Origin: an uncultured Eubacteriales bacterium
GTDB taxonomy: Bacteria; Bacillota; Clostridia; Oscillospirales; Oscillospiraceae
Assembly: GCA_900547745.1 (NCBI GenBank)
Contig: URHT01000037.1
Span: forward strand, 1-13,635
Reading direction: 5' to 3'
DNA length: 13,635 nt
The translations under genes and the position numbers were made by a program. Positions 5,107 to 12,581 of the stretch are shown piece after piece (positions within the stretch are counted from its first letter, which is position 1; every line of letters begins with the position of its first letter). The notes beneath the pieces are model-generated. The model was given only the letters and a program-made list of their open reading frames with translations, made no database searches and had not been told where the DNA came from.

Positions 5107-6948
5107 TTGATCTTGGAAACAATACATTCTCCGGCGGACGTAAAGCGCCTGACCGGAAAACAGACGGAGCTGCTGTGCCGCGAGCTGCGGCAGTTTCTGG
5201 TGGAGCAGGTATCCCGCACCGGCGGACATCTGGCCTCTAATCTGGGAGCGGTGGAGCTGACGGTAGCCATCCACCGCGTTTTTGATACGTCCGCAGACCG
5301 GCTGGTGTTCGACGTAGGGCACCAGTGCTACGTCCACAAGGCGCTGACCGGCCGTCGGGAGCTGTTTTCCACCCTGCGGCAGTTCGAGGGGCTCTCCGGC
5401 TTCCCCAAGCCCTATGAGAGCGTCCACGACGCCTTTGTGGCGGGCCACGCCTCCAACTCCGTTTCCGTGGCACTGGGCATGGCCCGTGCCCGGACGCTGC
5501 GGCAGCAGTCCTACAGTGTGCTGGCCCTCATCGGCGATGGCGCGCTGGGCGGCGGCCTGAGCTACGAGGGACTCAACGACGCGGGCGCCTCCGGCGAGCC
5601 GCTGATCGTGATCCTCAACGACAACGGCATGTCCATCGGCGCAAATGTGGGCGGCATGTCCCGCCATCTGGCCCGGATGCGGACGAAGCCGGGCTACTAC
5701 GAATTCAAGAAGAAATACCGGCAGGTGCTGGACGGCAGCAAGGTCGGCCATCGGCTGTACCAGATGAGCCATGATGTGAAAACGGCACTGAAAAAGTCGC
5801 TGCTGCCGGTGAGCACCGTGTTCGAGGACATGGGCTTTACCTACATGGGCCCGGTGGACGGCCATGATGTGCAGAGCCTGACGGATATGCTGCGGATGGC
5901 AAAGGAGCAGCGCCGCCCGGTACTGCTGCATGTGCACACCGTAAAGGGCCGGGGCTACGCACCTGCCGAGCGGGAGCCGGAGCGCTTTCACGGCGTACCG
6001 CCCTTTGACCCGGCTACCGGCAAGTCCGCGTCGCCGTCCCCGTCCTTTTCTTCCGTGTTCGGCGAGGAGCTGACGGCGCTGGCCGCGTCCGACCAGCGCA
6101 TCTGCGCCATCACGGCGGCCATGACGGACGGCACGGGACTGTCCGGCTTTGCCGCGGCACACCCGGAGCGGTTTTTCGATGTTGGCATCGCGGAGGGCCA
6201 CGCCGTGGCCATGGCGGCGGGCATGGCCAAGCAGGGCATGCTGCCGGTCTTTGCGGTGTACGACAGCTTCCTCCAGCGGGGCTACGACATGCTGATGCAG
6301 GACGTATCGCTGGACAAGCTGCACGTTGTGTTCGCCGTGGATCGCACCGGACTGGTGGGCGCCGACGGCGAGACGCACCACGGCTGCATGGATTATCTGT
6401 CCCAGATCCCCGGCATGACGGTGCTGTGCCCTGCCAGCTTTGCGGAGCTGCGGCGCATGCTGCGCACGGCGCTGTACGACTGCACTGGCCCCGTGGCCGT
6501 CCGTTATCCCCGGGGCGGCGAGGGCGCTTACCGCGACGACTGCGGCAACGCACCGGTATCGGTGCTGCGGCAGGGGGGAGACGCCTGTATCCTCACCTGC
6601 GGTATACTGACGGAACAGGCGCTGGCGGCGGCGGAGCAGCTGGCGCAGACGCATACCGCGGTGCGGGTGGTGAAGCTGAACCGCACCGCGCCGCTGGACA
6701 TGGACGCGGTGTGCGCCGCGCTGGACGGAGCGAAGCATCTTGTGGTGCTGGAGGATCAGCTGCGGCAGGGCTGCATGGGGCAGCGGCTGGCCGCCGCACT
6801 GCTGGAGCGGGGCGCGGCGCCGGAGAAGCTGCGGCTGCTGAACGTGGGTGAGACCCCGCCCGCGCAGGGCAGCGTGACCCAACTGTACCGTGCGCTGGGA
6901 CTGGACGCCGACGGCGTATCCGCCGCCGTCAGAGAGGTGCTGGCATGA
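5107..6948 (+). CDS. dxs: 1-deoxy-D-xylulose-5-phosphate synthase
   Basis: 613 residues, close to the usual 620. DXS condenses pyruvate and glyceraldehyde 3-phosphate with thiamine diphosphate, the first step of the MEP isoprenoid pathway. Visible motifs are TGGHLASNLG (38-47), GHQCYVHKALTGR (71-83), GHAS (113-116), the thiamine-diphosphate site GDGALGGG (143-150) with NDAG and ILNDNGMSIG (169-178), the catalytic glutamate in VGIAEGHAV (Glu363), and DRTGLVGADGETHHG (412-426). The start is TTG at 5107, behind AAGGGG (5091-5096); the N-terminus MILETIHSPADVKRL aligns with the family start, so no longer or shorter form is needed. It lies 20 nt after oapA and overlaps tlyA by 4 nt (ATGA). No active-site residue appears to be missing. 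Confidence 0.97.
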   Translation: MILETIHSPADVKRLTGKQTELLCRELRQFLVEQVSRTGGHLASNLGAVELTVAIHRVFDTSADRLVFDVGHQCYVHKALTGRRELFSTLRQFEGLSGFPKPYESVHDAFVAGHASNSVSVALGMARARTLRQQSYSVLALIGDGALGGGLSYEGLNDAGASGEPLIVILNDNGMSIGANVGGMSRHLARMRTKPGYYEFKKKYRQVLDGSKVGHRLYQMSHDVKTALKKSLLPVSTVFEDMGFTYMGPVDGHDVQSLTDMLRMAKEQRRPVLLHVHTVKGRGYAPAEREPERFHGVPPFDPATGKSASPSPSFSSVFGEELTALAASDQRICAITAAMTDGTGLSGFAAAHPERFFDVGIAEGHAVAMAAGMAKQGMLPVFAVYDSFLQRGYDMLMQDVSLDKLHVVFAVDRTGLVGADGETHHGCMDYLSQIPGMTVLCPASFAELRRMLRTALYDCTGPVAVRYPRGGEGAYRDDCGNAPVSVLRQGGDACILTCGILTEQALAAAEQLAQTHTAVRVVKLNRTAPLDMDAVCAALDGAKHLVVLEDQLRQGCMGQRLAAALLERGAAPEKLRLLNVGETPPAQGSVTQLYRALGLDADGVSAAVREVLA

Positions 6949-7763
6949 GCAAAAAAATGAGACTGGATGTGCTTCTGGTGGAGCGCGGCCTGCTGGACAG
7001 CCGCCAGAAGGCGCAGGCCAATATCATGGCGGGTCTGGTGTTCGTCAACGGCCAACGGGTGGACAAGCCCGGCACGGCGGTGGCGGAGGACGCGCCCGTA
7101 GAGGTGCGGGGCCACGCCCTGCCCTATGTCAGCCGGGGTGGCCTGAAGCTGGAAAAGGCTATGAGGACGTTTCCCATCACGCTGGCGGGCAGGACCTGCG
7201 CCGATATCGGCGCTTCCACCGGCGGATTTACCGACTGTATGCTGCAAAACGGCGCGGCAAAGGTCTACGCTGTGGACGTGGGCTACGGCCAGCTGGACTG
7301 GAAGCTGCGCAGCGACCCGCGTGTGGTGTGTCTGGAGCGCACCAACGCCCGCTATCTGGATCGTCAGCAGATACCCGACGAGTTGGACTTTGCGTCCATC
7401 GATGTGTCGTTTATCTCCCTGAAGCTGATCTTCCCGGCGCTGTACGGCCTGCTGCGTCAGGGCGGCGAGATCGCCTGCCTTATCAAGCCACAGTTTGAGG
7501 CCGGCCGGGAAAAGGTGGGGAAGAAGGGGGTCGTCCGCGACCCGAAGGTGCATCTGGAGGTGCTGGAAGGCTTCCTGACGCATGCAAAGGAAAATCACTT
7601 TACAGTACTTGGCGTTACCTATTCACCGATACGCGGGCCGGAGGGCAATATAGAATATCTGGGCTATTTGCGGAAAAGCGAAGAGCCGGACTGCATTCCG
7701 GATCTGACCGCACTGGTGGATGCCTCCCATGAGGAACTGAAAGAGAGAAGGGACAACGAATGA
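6945..7763 (+). CDS. tlyA: TlyA family rRNA (cytidine-2'-O)-methyltransferase
   Basis: 272 residues. The N-terminal S4 RNA-binding domain (about 5-62, RLDVLLVERGLLDSR) is joined through SRGGLKLEKA (63-72) to an FtsJ-like methyltransferase domain. The S-adenosylmethionine motif is DIGASTGGFTDC (87-98), with AVDVGYGQLDW (109-119) and IKPQFEAGREKVGKKGVVRD (180-199) behind it. TlyA proteins 2'-O-methylate cytidines in 16S (and in some species 23S) rRNA and affect capreomycin sensitivity; some homologues were annotated as hemolysins. The ATG overlaps the dxs stop (ATGA), so translation is coupled, and the stop overlaps the nadK start in the same way. Which rRNA sites it modifies cannot be read from the sequence. 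Confidence 0.95.
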   Translation: MSKKMRLDVLLVERGLLDSRQKAQANIMAGLVFVNGQRVDKPGTAVAEDAPVEVRGHALPYVSRGGLKLEKAMRTFPITLAGRTCADIGASTGGFTDCMLQNGAAKVYAVDVGYGQLDWKLRSDPRVVCLERTNARYLDRQQIPDELDFASIDVSFISLKLIFPALYGLLRQGGEIACLIKPQFEAGREKVGKKGVVRDPKVHLEVLEGFLTHAKENHFTVLGVTYSPIRGPEGNIEYLGYLRKSEEPDCIPDLTALVDASHEELKERRDNE

Positions 7764-8638
7764 AACGAGTGATCCTCTGCCCGAACCCCTATCGGGACGA
7801 TGAGCTGACGGTGGCCAAGCACTCCCGTGAGATATTGGAGCATATCGGCTTTGAAACGGTGGTATGCCTGCCCTTCAACCGGGAGGGCTACGGCGACCAG
7901 CTGGGCGTGCCGATCCGGCAGTTACAGCAGGAGATCAAGCGGGCTGATCTGCTCATTGCCTTTGGCGGCGACGGCACCATCCTGCATCTGGCCCGCACCG
8001 TGGCGCTGCACAGCGTGCCGGTGCTGGGCATCAATCTGGGCAGTCTCGGCTTCATGTCGGAGCTGGAGCCCAACGAGCTGGAGCGGCTCAACGACCTGAA
8101 AAACTGGAATTTCTCCGTGGAATCCCGTATGATGCTGGATGTGACGGTGCTGCGGGAGGGCAAGCCGGTGTACAGCAACATCGCTCTCAACGACGCGGTG
8201 GTGTCCAAGGGCTCCGTAGCCCGCGTGGTGCGGCTGGATGTGGCCACAGAGGAAGGGCGGCTGACGAAGATCACCGGCGACGGAGGCATCGTTTCCACGC
8301 CCACCGGATCCACCGGCTACTCCATGGCCGCCGGCGGGCCCATCGTGGAGCCCACGGCCCGCAACCTGCTGCTGACGCCCATCTGCCCCCACTCCACCCG
8401 GGCCAGCAGCTATGTGCTGTCTCCGGATCACACTATCACCATCGAAGCGGCAGATGCCAACCGCAAGTTCGTCTACCTCTCCGTGGACGGCGGCAAGGCG
8501 TTCTCCCTGAAAAACGGGGACAAGGTACGGGTGCGGCAGTCCAAATTCACCACAAAGCTGGTGCGGCTCTCCAAAAAGAGCTTTTGCGAGATACTGGATT
8601 CAAAAATGGGAATGGAGGCAGCCAAGCATGAAAAATGA
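7760..8638 (+). CDS. nadK: NAD kinase
   Basis: 292 residues; phosphorylates NAD+ to NADP+ using ATP or polyphosphate in the cytoplasm. The diagnostic GGDGT motif is at residues 69-73 (FGGDGTIL), followed by GINLGSLGFMSEL (90-102), NDAV (144-147) and the glycine/serine-rich loop GDGGIVSTPTGSTGYS (173-188) that binds the nucleotides; all key residues are present. The ATG overlaps the tlyA stop by 4 nt, and the 3' end runs 11 nt into argR. Placement between tlyA and argR is common in Clostridia (in Bacillus the equivalent operon lacks it). NADPH supply is relevant to the isoprenoid pathway begun by dxs, though the grouping may simply be ancestral. Confidence 0.97.
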   Translation: MKRVILCPNPYRDDELTVAKHSREILEHIGFETVVCLPFNREGYGDQLGVPIRQLQQEIKRADLLIAFGGDGTILHLARTVALHSVPVLGINLGSLGFMSELEPNELERLNDLKNWNFSVESRMMLDVTVLREGKPVYSNIALNDAVVSKGSVARVVRLDVATEEGRLTKITGDGGIVSTPTGSTGYSMAAGGPIVEPTARNLLLTPICPHSTRASSYVLSPDHTITIEAADANRKFVYLSVDGGKAFSLKNGDKVRVRQSKFTTKLVRLSKKSFCEILDSKMGMEAAKHEK

Positions 8639-9080
8639 CCGTCAGACCATTCTGCTTGAGATCATCGAGCAGCAAGCCGTGGAGACGCAGGAACAGCTGC
8701 TGCGCCTGCTGGCGGAGCGCGGCGTGAAATGTACGCAGGCTACCGTCTCCCGCGACATCAAGCAGCTCCATCTGGTGAAGGAGCCCACCGGTCATGGGCG
8801 CTACCGCTACGCCGTGTCGGTGCAGAAGACGAAGCTGAACTTTGCCGAAAAGCTGCGTACCATCTTCCGTGAGTGTGTGCTGTCGGTGGAAGCGGCCCAG
8901 AATCTGGTGGTGCTGAAGACCATCGAGGGTATGGCGCAGGGTGCGGCCTTTGCGCTGGATAATATGGCGGATACGGACATCGTTGGCACGCTGGCGGGTG
9001 ACGACACCATTCTGCTGGTGTTCCACGACAACGTCCGTGCCGTGGATTTCTGCGAGCAGGTCAGACAGATGCTCCGCTGA
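8628..9080 (+). CDS. argR: Arginine repressor ArgR
   Basis: 150 residues, the normal size. The N-terminal winged helix-turn-helix contains TQATVSRDIKQL (36-47), the recognition-helix signature. The C-terminal oligomerisation and arginine-binding domain carries GTLAGDDTILLV (120-131) with the two aspartates that contact arginine. ArgR hexamers bind ARG boxes to repress arginine synthesis and activate catabolism when arginine is plentiful. No arginine gene is in this window. The location in the dxs-tlyA-recN cluster is the conserved Firmicute position (ahrC in Bacillus). The start at ATG 8628 overlaps nadK by 11 nt, with GGAGG (8611-8615) in the end of nadK acting as ribosome site. Confidence 0.97.
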   Translation: MKNDRQTILLEIIEQQAVETQEQLLRLLAERGVKCTQATVSRDIKQLHLVKEPTGHGRYRYAVSVQKTKLNFAEKLRTIFRECVLSVEAAQNLVVLKTIEGMAQGAAFALDNMADTDIVGTLAGDDTILLVFHDNVRAVDFCEQVRQMLR

Positions 9081-9102
9081 GGAGCTGAGGGAGGGCAACG
9101 CC

Positions 9103-10776
9103 ATGCTGGAAGTGCTCCATATTGAGAATATCGCCATCATTGAGGAGGCGGACATCCGGTTTGAGCCGGGATTCAACGCCCTGACCGGCGAAACGGGCGC
9201 GGGCAAATCCATCGTCATCGATGCCCTCAGCGCCGTGCTGGGCCAGCGCACCAGCCGCGAGCTGATCCGCACCGGCGCGGACAAGGCGTTTGTCAGCGCC
9301 GTGTTCTCCGGGATCGACGCCGCCGCGGAGCAGTTGGGCATTGCGCCGGAGGAGGACGGCTCTCTGCTGCTGCAGCGCGAGATCGGCAGCGACGGCAAGA
9401 GCACCTGCCGGGTAAACGGCCGTCCCGTGACGGTGGGACAGCTGAAGGCGCTGGGCAGCCGCCTGCTGAACATCCACGGCCAGCATGACGGCCAGCAGCT
9501 GCTGGACGAGGAGCAACACCTCGTGTTTCTGGACAGCTTCGGAAATCTGGAAACGCTTATCAGTGCATACACAGAAAAGTATAATACCTTTACAGATATC
9601 CAACGCAAAATACAGTCTCTGGAAATGGATGAATCGGAAAAAGCCCGCCGGGTGGACACCCTGACCTACCAGATCAACGAGCTGGAGCGGGCGAAGCTGC
9701 GCCCCGGCGAGGAGGAGGAGCTTTCCGCTCGCCGCAACCTGCTGCGCAACGCGGAGAAATTCATCTCCGCCGTCTCCGAAGCCGACTATGCCCTCAACGG
9801 CGACGACAGCGGCGATGGGGCGCTTGGACTTCTGCGCCGCGCGCAGGACGCCGTAGGCGCCGTGCGCCATCTGGACGACGACTACGCCCGGCTGTATGAG
9901 CGCATGGAGGCGCTGTACAGCGAGGCCTACGACGTGGCGGCCACCATTGAGGACAAGCGGGAGGGCTTCGACTTTTCCCCCAACGAGCTGGACGATGTGG
10001 AGAGCCGCATGGATCAGCTGTATCGCCTGAAGAAAAAGTACGGCCCCAGCGTGGAGGACATGCTGGCCTATCTGGAACGCTGCCGCGCCGAGCTGGAGCA
10101 GATCGAGTACGCCGGCGACACACTGGCCCGTCTGGAGCAGGCGCGCACCAAGGCGGAGAAGGCGGCCATGACGGCGGCGCGGGCGCTGTCCGACGGGCGG
10201 CGTCAGGCGGCGGAGCGCCTTTCCACCCAGATACTGGAGGAGCTGCGTCAGCTGGATATGGGCAAGATCCGCTTCGCCGTGGACATTACGGAGAAGCCTC
10301 TCGGCGCCGACGGCATCGATCAGGTGCGCTTCCTCATGTCCGCCAACGTGGGCGAGGAGCTGCGCCCTATCCACAAGATCGCCTCCGGCGGCGAACTGGC
10401 CCGTATTATGCTGGCCATGAAGAACGTGCTCAGTGAGCAGGACATGGTGGGCACGCTGGTGTTCGACGAGGTGGATACCGGCGTCAGCGGCCGCGCCGCC
10501 CAGAAGGTGGCGGAGAAGATGGCCCGCATCAGCCGCCGCAAGCAGGTGCTGTGCGTCACCCATCTGCCCCAGCTGGCGGCCATGGCCGACACCCATTTCT
10601 CCGTGGAGAAGGGGGAGAAGAACGGCCGCACCTACACGGCGGTGCAGCGGCTGGATCGGGAGCAGCGCCGGCAGGAGCTGGCCCGTCTCACCGGCGGCAG
10701 CCATGTGTCCCAGACTATGCTGGACGGCGCGGAGGAGCTGCTGGCCGAGGCGGAAAAGTTCCGCGATTCCATATGA
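9103..10776 (+). CDS. recN: DNA repair protein RecN
   Basis: 557 residues, SMC-like ATPase acting early at double-strand breaks. The open frame extends upstream to 8941 within argR, but I choose ATG 9103: it follows TGAGGGAGGG (9086-9095) by 7 nt and gives the family N-terminus MLEVLHIENIAIIEEADI. Walker A is GETGAGKS (29-36), the ABC signature is ASGGELARIML (427-437), Walker B is LVFDEVDTG (452-460) and the H-loop region is THLPQLAAMAD (486-496). The middle (about 150-400) is charged, glutamate/alanine/leucine-rich and consistent with the two coiled-coil arms. Last gene of the OLE operon; argR lies 22 nt upstream. No GC-rich terminator follows the stop. Confidence 0.97.
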   Translation: MLEVLHIENIAIIEEADIRFEPGFNALTGETGAGKSIVIDALSAVLGQRTSRELIRTGADKAFVSAVFSGIDAAAEQLGIAPEEDGSLLLQREIGSDGKSTCRVNGRPVTVGQLKALGSRLLNIHGQHDGQQLLDEEQHLVFLDSFGNLETLISAYTEKYNTFTDIQRKIQSLEMDESEKARRVDTLTYQINELERAKLRPGEEEELSARRNLLRNAEKFISAVSEADYALNGDDSGDGALGLLRRAQDAVGAVRHLDDDYARLYERMEALYSEAYDVAATIEDKREGFDFSPNELDDVESRMDQLYRLKKKYGPSVEDMLAYLERCRAELEQIEYAGDTLARLEQARTKAEKAAMTAARALSDGRRQAAERLSTQILEELRQLDMGKIRFAVDITEKPLGADGIDQVRFLMSANVGEELRPIHKIASGGELARIMLAMKNVLSEQDMVGTLVFDEVDTGVSGRAAQKVAEKMARISRRKQVLCVTHLPQLAAMADTHFSVEKGEKNGRTYTAVQRLDREQRRQELARLTGGSHVSQTMLDGAEELLAEAEKFRDSI

Positions 10777-10810
10777 TGCCGGATATTTTTTCGTTTTGTG
10801 AAAATAATAG

Positions 10811-10838
10811 TTGACAAACGAAAAAAATCTGCTACAAT
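10811..10838 (+). promoter_or_regulatory. Promoter of the tyrS T-box transcript
   Basis: Consensus -35 TTGACA (10811-10816), 16-nt AT-rich spacer, -10 TACAAT (10833-10838); transcription is expected to begin near 10845, just upstream of the T-box stem I. Confidence 0.88.
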
Positions 10839-10844
10839 AACCTC

Positions 10845-11124
10845 AACTTGATACCGTGACAGCGATGAAAGGAAGAAGTAACACGCTTCAGCGCCTGCAA
10901 AGAGAGCCTCCGGCTGGTGGAAGGAGGAGAGGGCGGAGCCTGTGAATACATCCCGGAGCAGCCTCCCGAACGCCCGTGCGGGCCAGTAGGGATGTGTCGG
11001 GTTCGCCCGTTATAGCGATAGGGTGTGTCAGCACTCGATGAGGCCGTGTTCGTGAGGGCGCGGCGAATATGAGGTGGTACCGCGATCAATATCGCCCTCT
11101 GTCGACAGGCAGGGGGCGTTTTTT
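10845..11124 (+). promoter_or_regulatory. Tyrosine T-box riboswitch controlling tyrS
   Basis: About 280-nt leader with T-box landmarks in order. An AGTA bulge motif sits in GAAGAAGTAACAC near 10877-10880. The distal stem I region follows, then the specifier loop GTGAATACATCC, in which TAC (10947-10949) is a tyrosine codon followed by A. The T-box sequence AGGTGGTACCGCG is at 11072-11084 and pairs with the uncharged tRNA acceptor end. The terminator stem is 11093-11101 with 11110-11118. When uncharged tRNA-Tyr binds, the antiterminator forms and tyrS is read; charged tRNA leaves the terminator. The specifier matches the downstream gene, which supports the call strongly. Confidence 0.96.
11093..11124 (+). 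terminator. T-box regulatory terminator
   Basis: CGCCCTCTG (11093-11101) pairs with CAGGGGGCG (11110-11118), nine pairs with one wobble, followed by TTTTTT (11119-11124). It competes with the antiterminator formed by the T-box sequence just upstream and decides whether tyrS, 53 nt further on, is transcribed. Confidence 0.93.
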
Positions 11125-11177
11125 ACGTCCTCTGCACAGGAACCGACAACAAAAACAATGGAAAGGAAACTGGAAAA

Positions 11178-12404
11178 ATGGGAATTTATGAAGAACTGAC
11201 AGCCCGCGGCCTGATCGCCCAGGTCACGAATGAGGAAGAGATCCGCGAGATGGTCAACAACGGCAAGGCCACGTTCTACATCGGCTTTGACTGCACGGCG
11301 GACTCTCTGCATGTCGGCCACTTTATGGCTCTGTGTCTGATGAAGCGCCTGCAGATGGCGGGCAACAAGCCCATCGCCCTCATCGGCGACGGCACCACGC
11401 TGATCGGAGACCCCTCCGGCCGTACCGACATGCGCCAGATGCTGACCGAGGAGACCATCAAGCACAACGCGGAGTGCTTCAAGCGCCAGATGGAAAAGTT
11501 CATCGACTTCTCCGACGGCAAGGCTCTGATGCTGTACAACTCCGAGTGGCTGAAGCCCCTGAACTATATCGAGATGCTGCGCGAGGTGGGCGCCTGCTTC
11601 TCCGTGAACAACATGCTCCGTGCTGAATGCTACAAGCAGCGTATGGAAAAGGGCCTCAGCTTCCTGGAGTTCAACTACATGATCATGCAGAGCTACGACT
11701 TCTACTACATGTTCCAGCACTACGGCTGCAATATGCAGTTCGGCGGCAATGACCAGTGGAGCAACATGCTGGGCGGCACCGAGCTGATCCGCAAGAAGCT
11801 GGGCAAGGACGCCCACGCCATGACCATCACGCTGCTGCTGAACTCGGAGGGCAAGAAGATGGGCAAGACGGCCAGCGGCGCTGTGTGGCTGGATCCCAAC
11901 AAGACCAGTCCCTTCGAGTTCTACCAGTACTGGCGCAACGTGGGCGACGCCGATGTGCTCAAGTGCATCCGCATGCTGACATTCCTGCCGCTGGAAGAGA
12001 TCGACAAGATGGACAAGTGGGAAGGCTCCCAGCTCAACGAGGCCAAGGAGATCTTGGCCTACGAGCTGACAAAGCTGGTACACGGTGAGGAGGAGGCCGA
12101 GAAGGCCAAGGCCGCGTCCAAGGCGCTGTTCTCCGGCGACGGCGATGCCGAGCACATGCCCACCACCGAGCTGACCAACGATGATTTCGGCGGTGGTTCC
12201 ATCGACGTGCTGACATTGCTGGTCAAGTGCGGTCTGGCCGCCTCCAAGGGCGAGGCCCGCCGTCTGGTGCAGCAGGGCGGCGTAACCGTCAACGATGAGA
12301 AGGTGTCCGCCATTGAGACGACCTTCGGCTGCGAGCGGTTCACCGGCGACGGCATCGTGATCAAGAAGGGCAAGAAGGTCTTCCACCGGGCTGTTTTGGT
12401 GTAA
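11178..12404 (+). CDS. tyrS: Tyrosyl-tRNA synthetase
   Basis: 408 residues; class I synthetase that charges tRNA-Tyr with tyrosine in the cytoplasm. The start ATG follows GAAAGGAAAC at normal distance. Visible motifs are YIGFDCTADSLHVGH (34-48) with HVGH as the HIGH signature, GDGTTLIGDPSGRTD (about 70-84), the tyrosine/tRNA site QFGGNDQWSNM, and KMGKT (227-231) as the KMSKS signature variant normal for bacterial TyrRS. The C-terminal S4 RNA-binding domain (about 340-408) contains ASKGEARRLVQQGGVTVND, which binds the long variable arm of tRNA-Tyr. Expression is set by the tyrosine T-box upstream. The gene is complete and monocistronic as far as visible, closed by the hairpin at 12453-12486. 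Confidence 0.98.
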   Translation: MGIYEELTARGLIAQVTNEEEIREMVNNGKATFYIGFDCTADSLHVGHFMALCLMKRLQMAGNKPIALIGDGTTLIGDPSGRTDMRQMLTEETIKHNAECFKRQMEKFIDFSDGKALMLYNSEWLKPLNYIEMLREVGACFSVNNMLRAECYKQRMEKGLSFLEFNYMIMQSYDFYYMFQHYGCNMQFGGNDQWSNMLGGTELIRKKLGKDAHAMTITLLLNSEGKKMGKTASGAVWLDPNKTSPFEFYQYWRNVGDADVLKCIRMLTFLPLEEIDKMDKWEGSQLNEAKEILAYELTKLVHGEEEAEKAKAASKALFSGDGDAEHMPTTELTNDDFGGGSIDVLTLLVKCGLAASKGEARRLVQQGGVTVNDEKVSAIETTFGCERFTGDGIVIKKGKKVFHRAVLV

Positions 12405-12422
12405 CAGCCCCGTTTGATCTCA

Positions 12423-12442
12423 CATATGATGACCATCATATG
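12423..12442. repeat. Perfect 20-bp interrupted palindrome
   Basis: CATATGATG (12423-12431) and CATCATATG (12434-12442) are exact reverse complements around AC. Short direct repeats GATCTC lie on each side (about 12416 and 12443). It lies between the tyrS stop and the terminator hairpin, so it could be a protein-binding site or an extra 3'-UTR hairpin. No gene explains it. Confidence 0.6.
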
Positions 12443-12452
12443 ATCTCCATGC

Positions 12453-12490
12453 AGAAAGGGCTGCGGCAAGCGCCGCAGCCCTTTCTGTGT
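12453..12490 (+). terminator. Terminator-like hairpin after tyrS
   Basis: A perfect 15-bp GC-rich stem (12453-12467 with 12472-12486) with the loop AAGC, followed by GTGTTTGTTCTG. The T tract is poor, but stem strength and position make it the likely end of the tyrS transcript. Confidence 0.75.
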
Positions 12491-12516
12491 TTGTTCTGTC
12501 AATGAGCAGAAAGAGG

Positions 12517-12545
12517 TTGAACGCGGCGCGGTTTTATATTATAAT
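12517..12545 (+). promoter_or_regulatory. Promoter of queA
   Basis: -35 TTGAAC (12517-12522), 17-nt spacer, -10 TATAAT (12540-12545). The predicted start near 12552 leaves a leader of about 30 nt. No strong ribosome site is visible before the queA ATG; GAGTGA near 12569-12574 is the best candidate. Confidence 0.78.
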
Positions 12546-12581
12546 AAGATGTTACTACTACAGAAAACGAGTGATGCACGT

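Noticed and set aside
5059..6882. Long minus-strand open frame (607 codons) opposite dxs
   Set aside because: It is the mirror frame of the unmistakable dxs gene in GC-rich sequence; its translation is low-complexity (His/Arg/Gln-rich) with no family resemblance.
8941..9102. Upstream extension of recN into argR
   Set aside because: The extension has Trp/Arg/Ser-rich shadow sequence of argR; the ATG at 9103 has a good ribosome site and gives the family N-terminus.
9061..10704. Minus-strand open frame (547 codons) opposite recN
   Set aside because: Shadow of recN, which has Walker A, ABC signature and Walker B motifs in the plus frame.
10832..11089. Minus-strand frame across the tyrS leader
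   Set aside because: The region is a clear T-box riboswitch; the frame has no start signals and no recognisable product.
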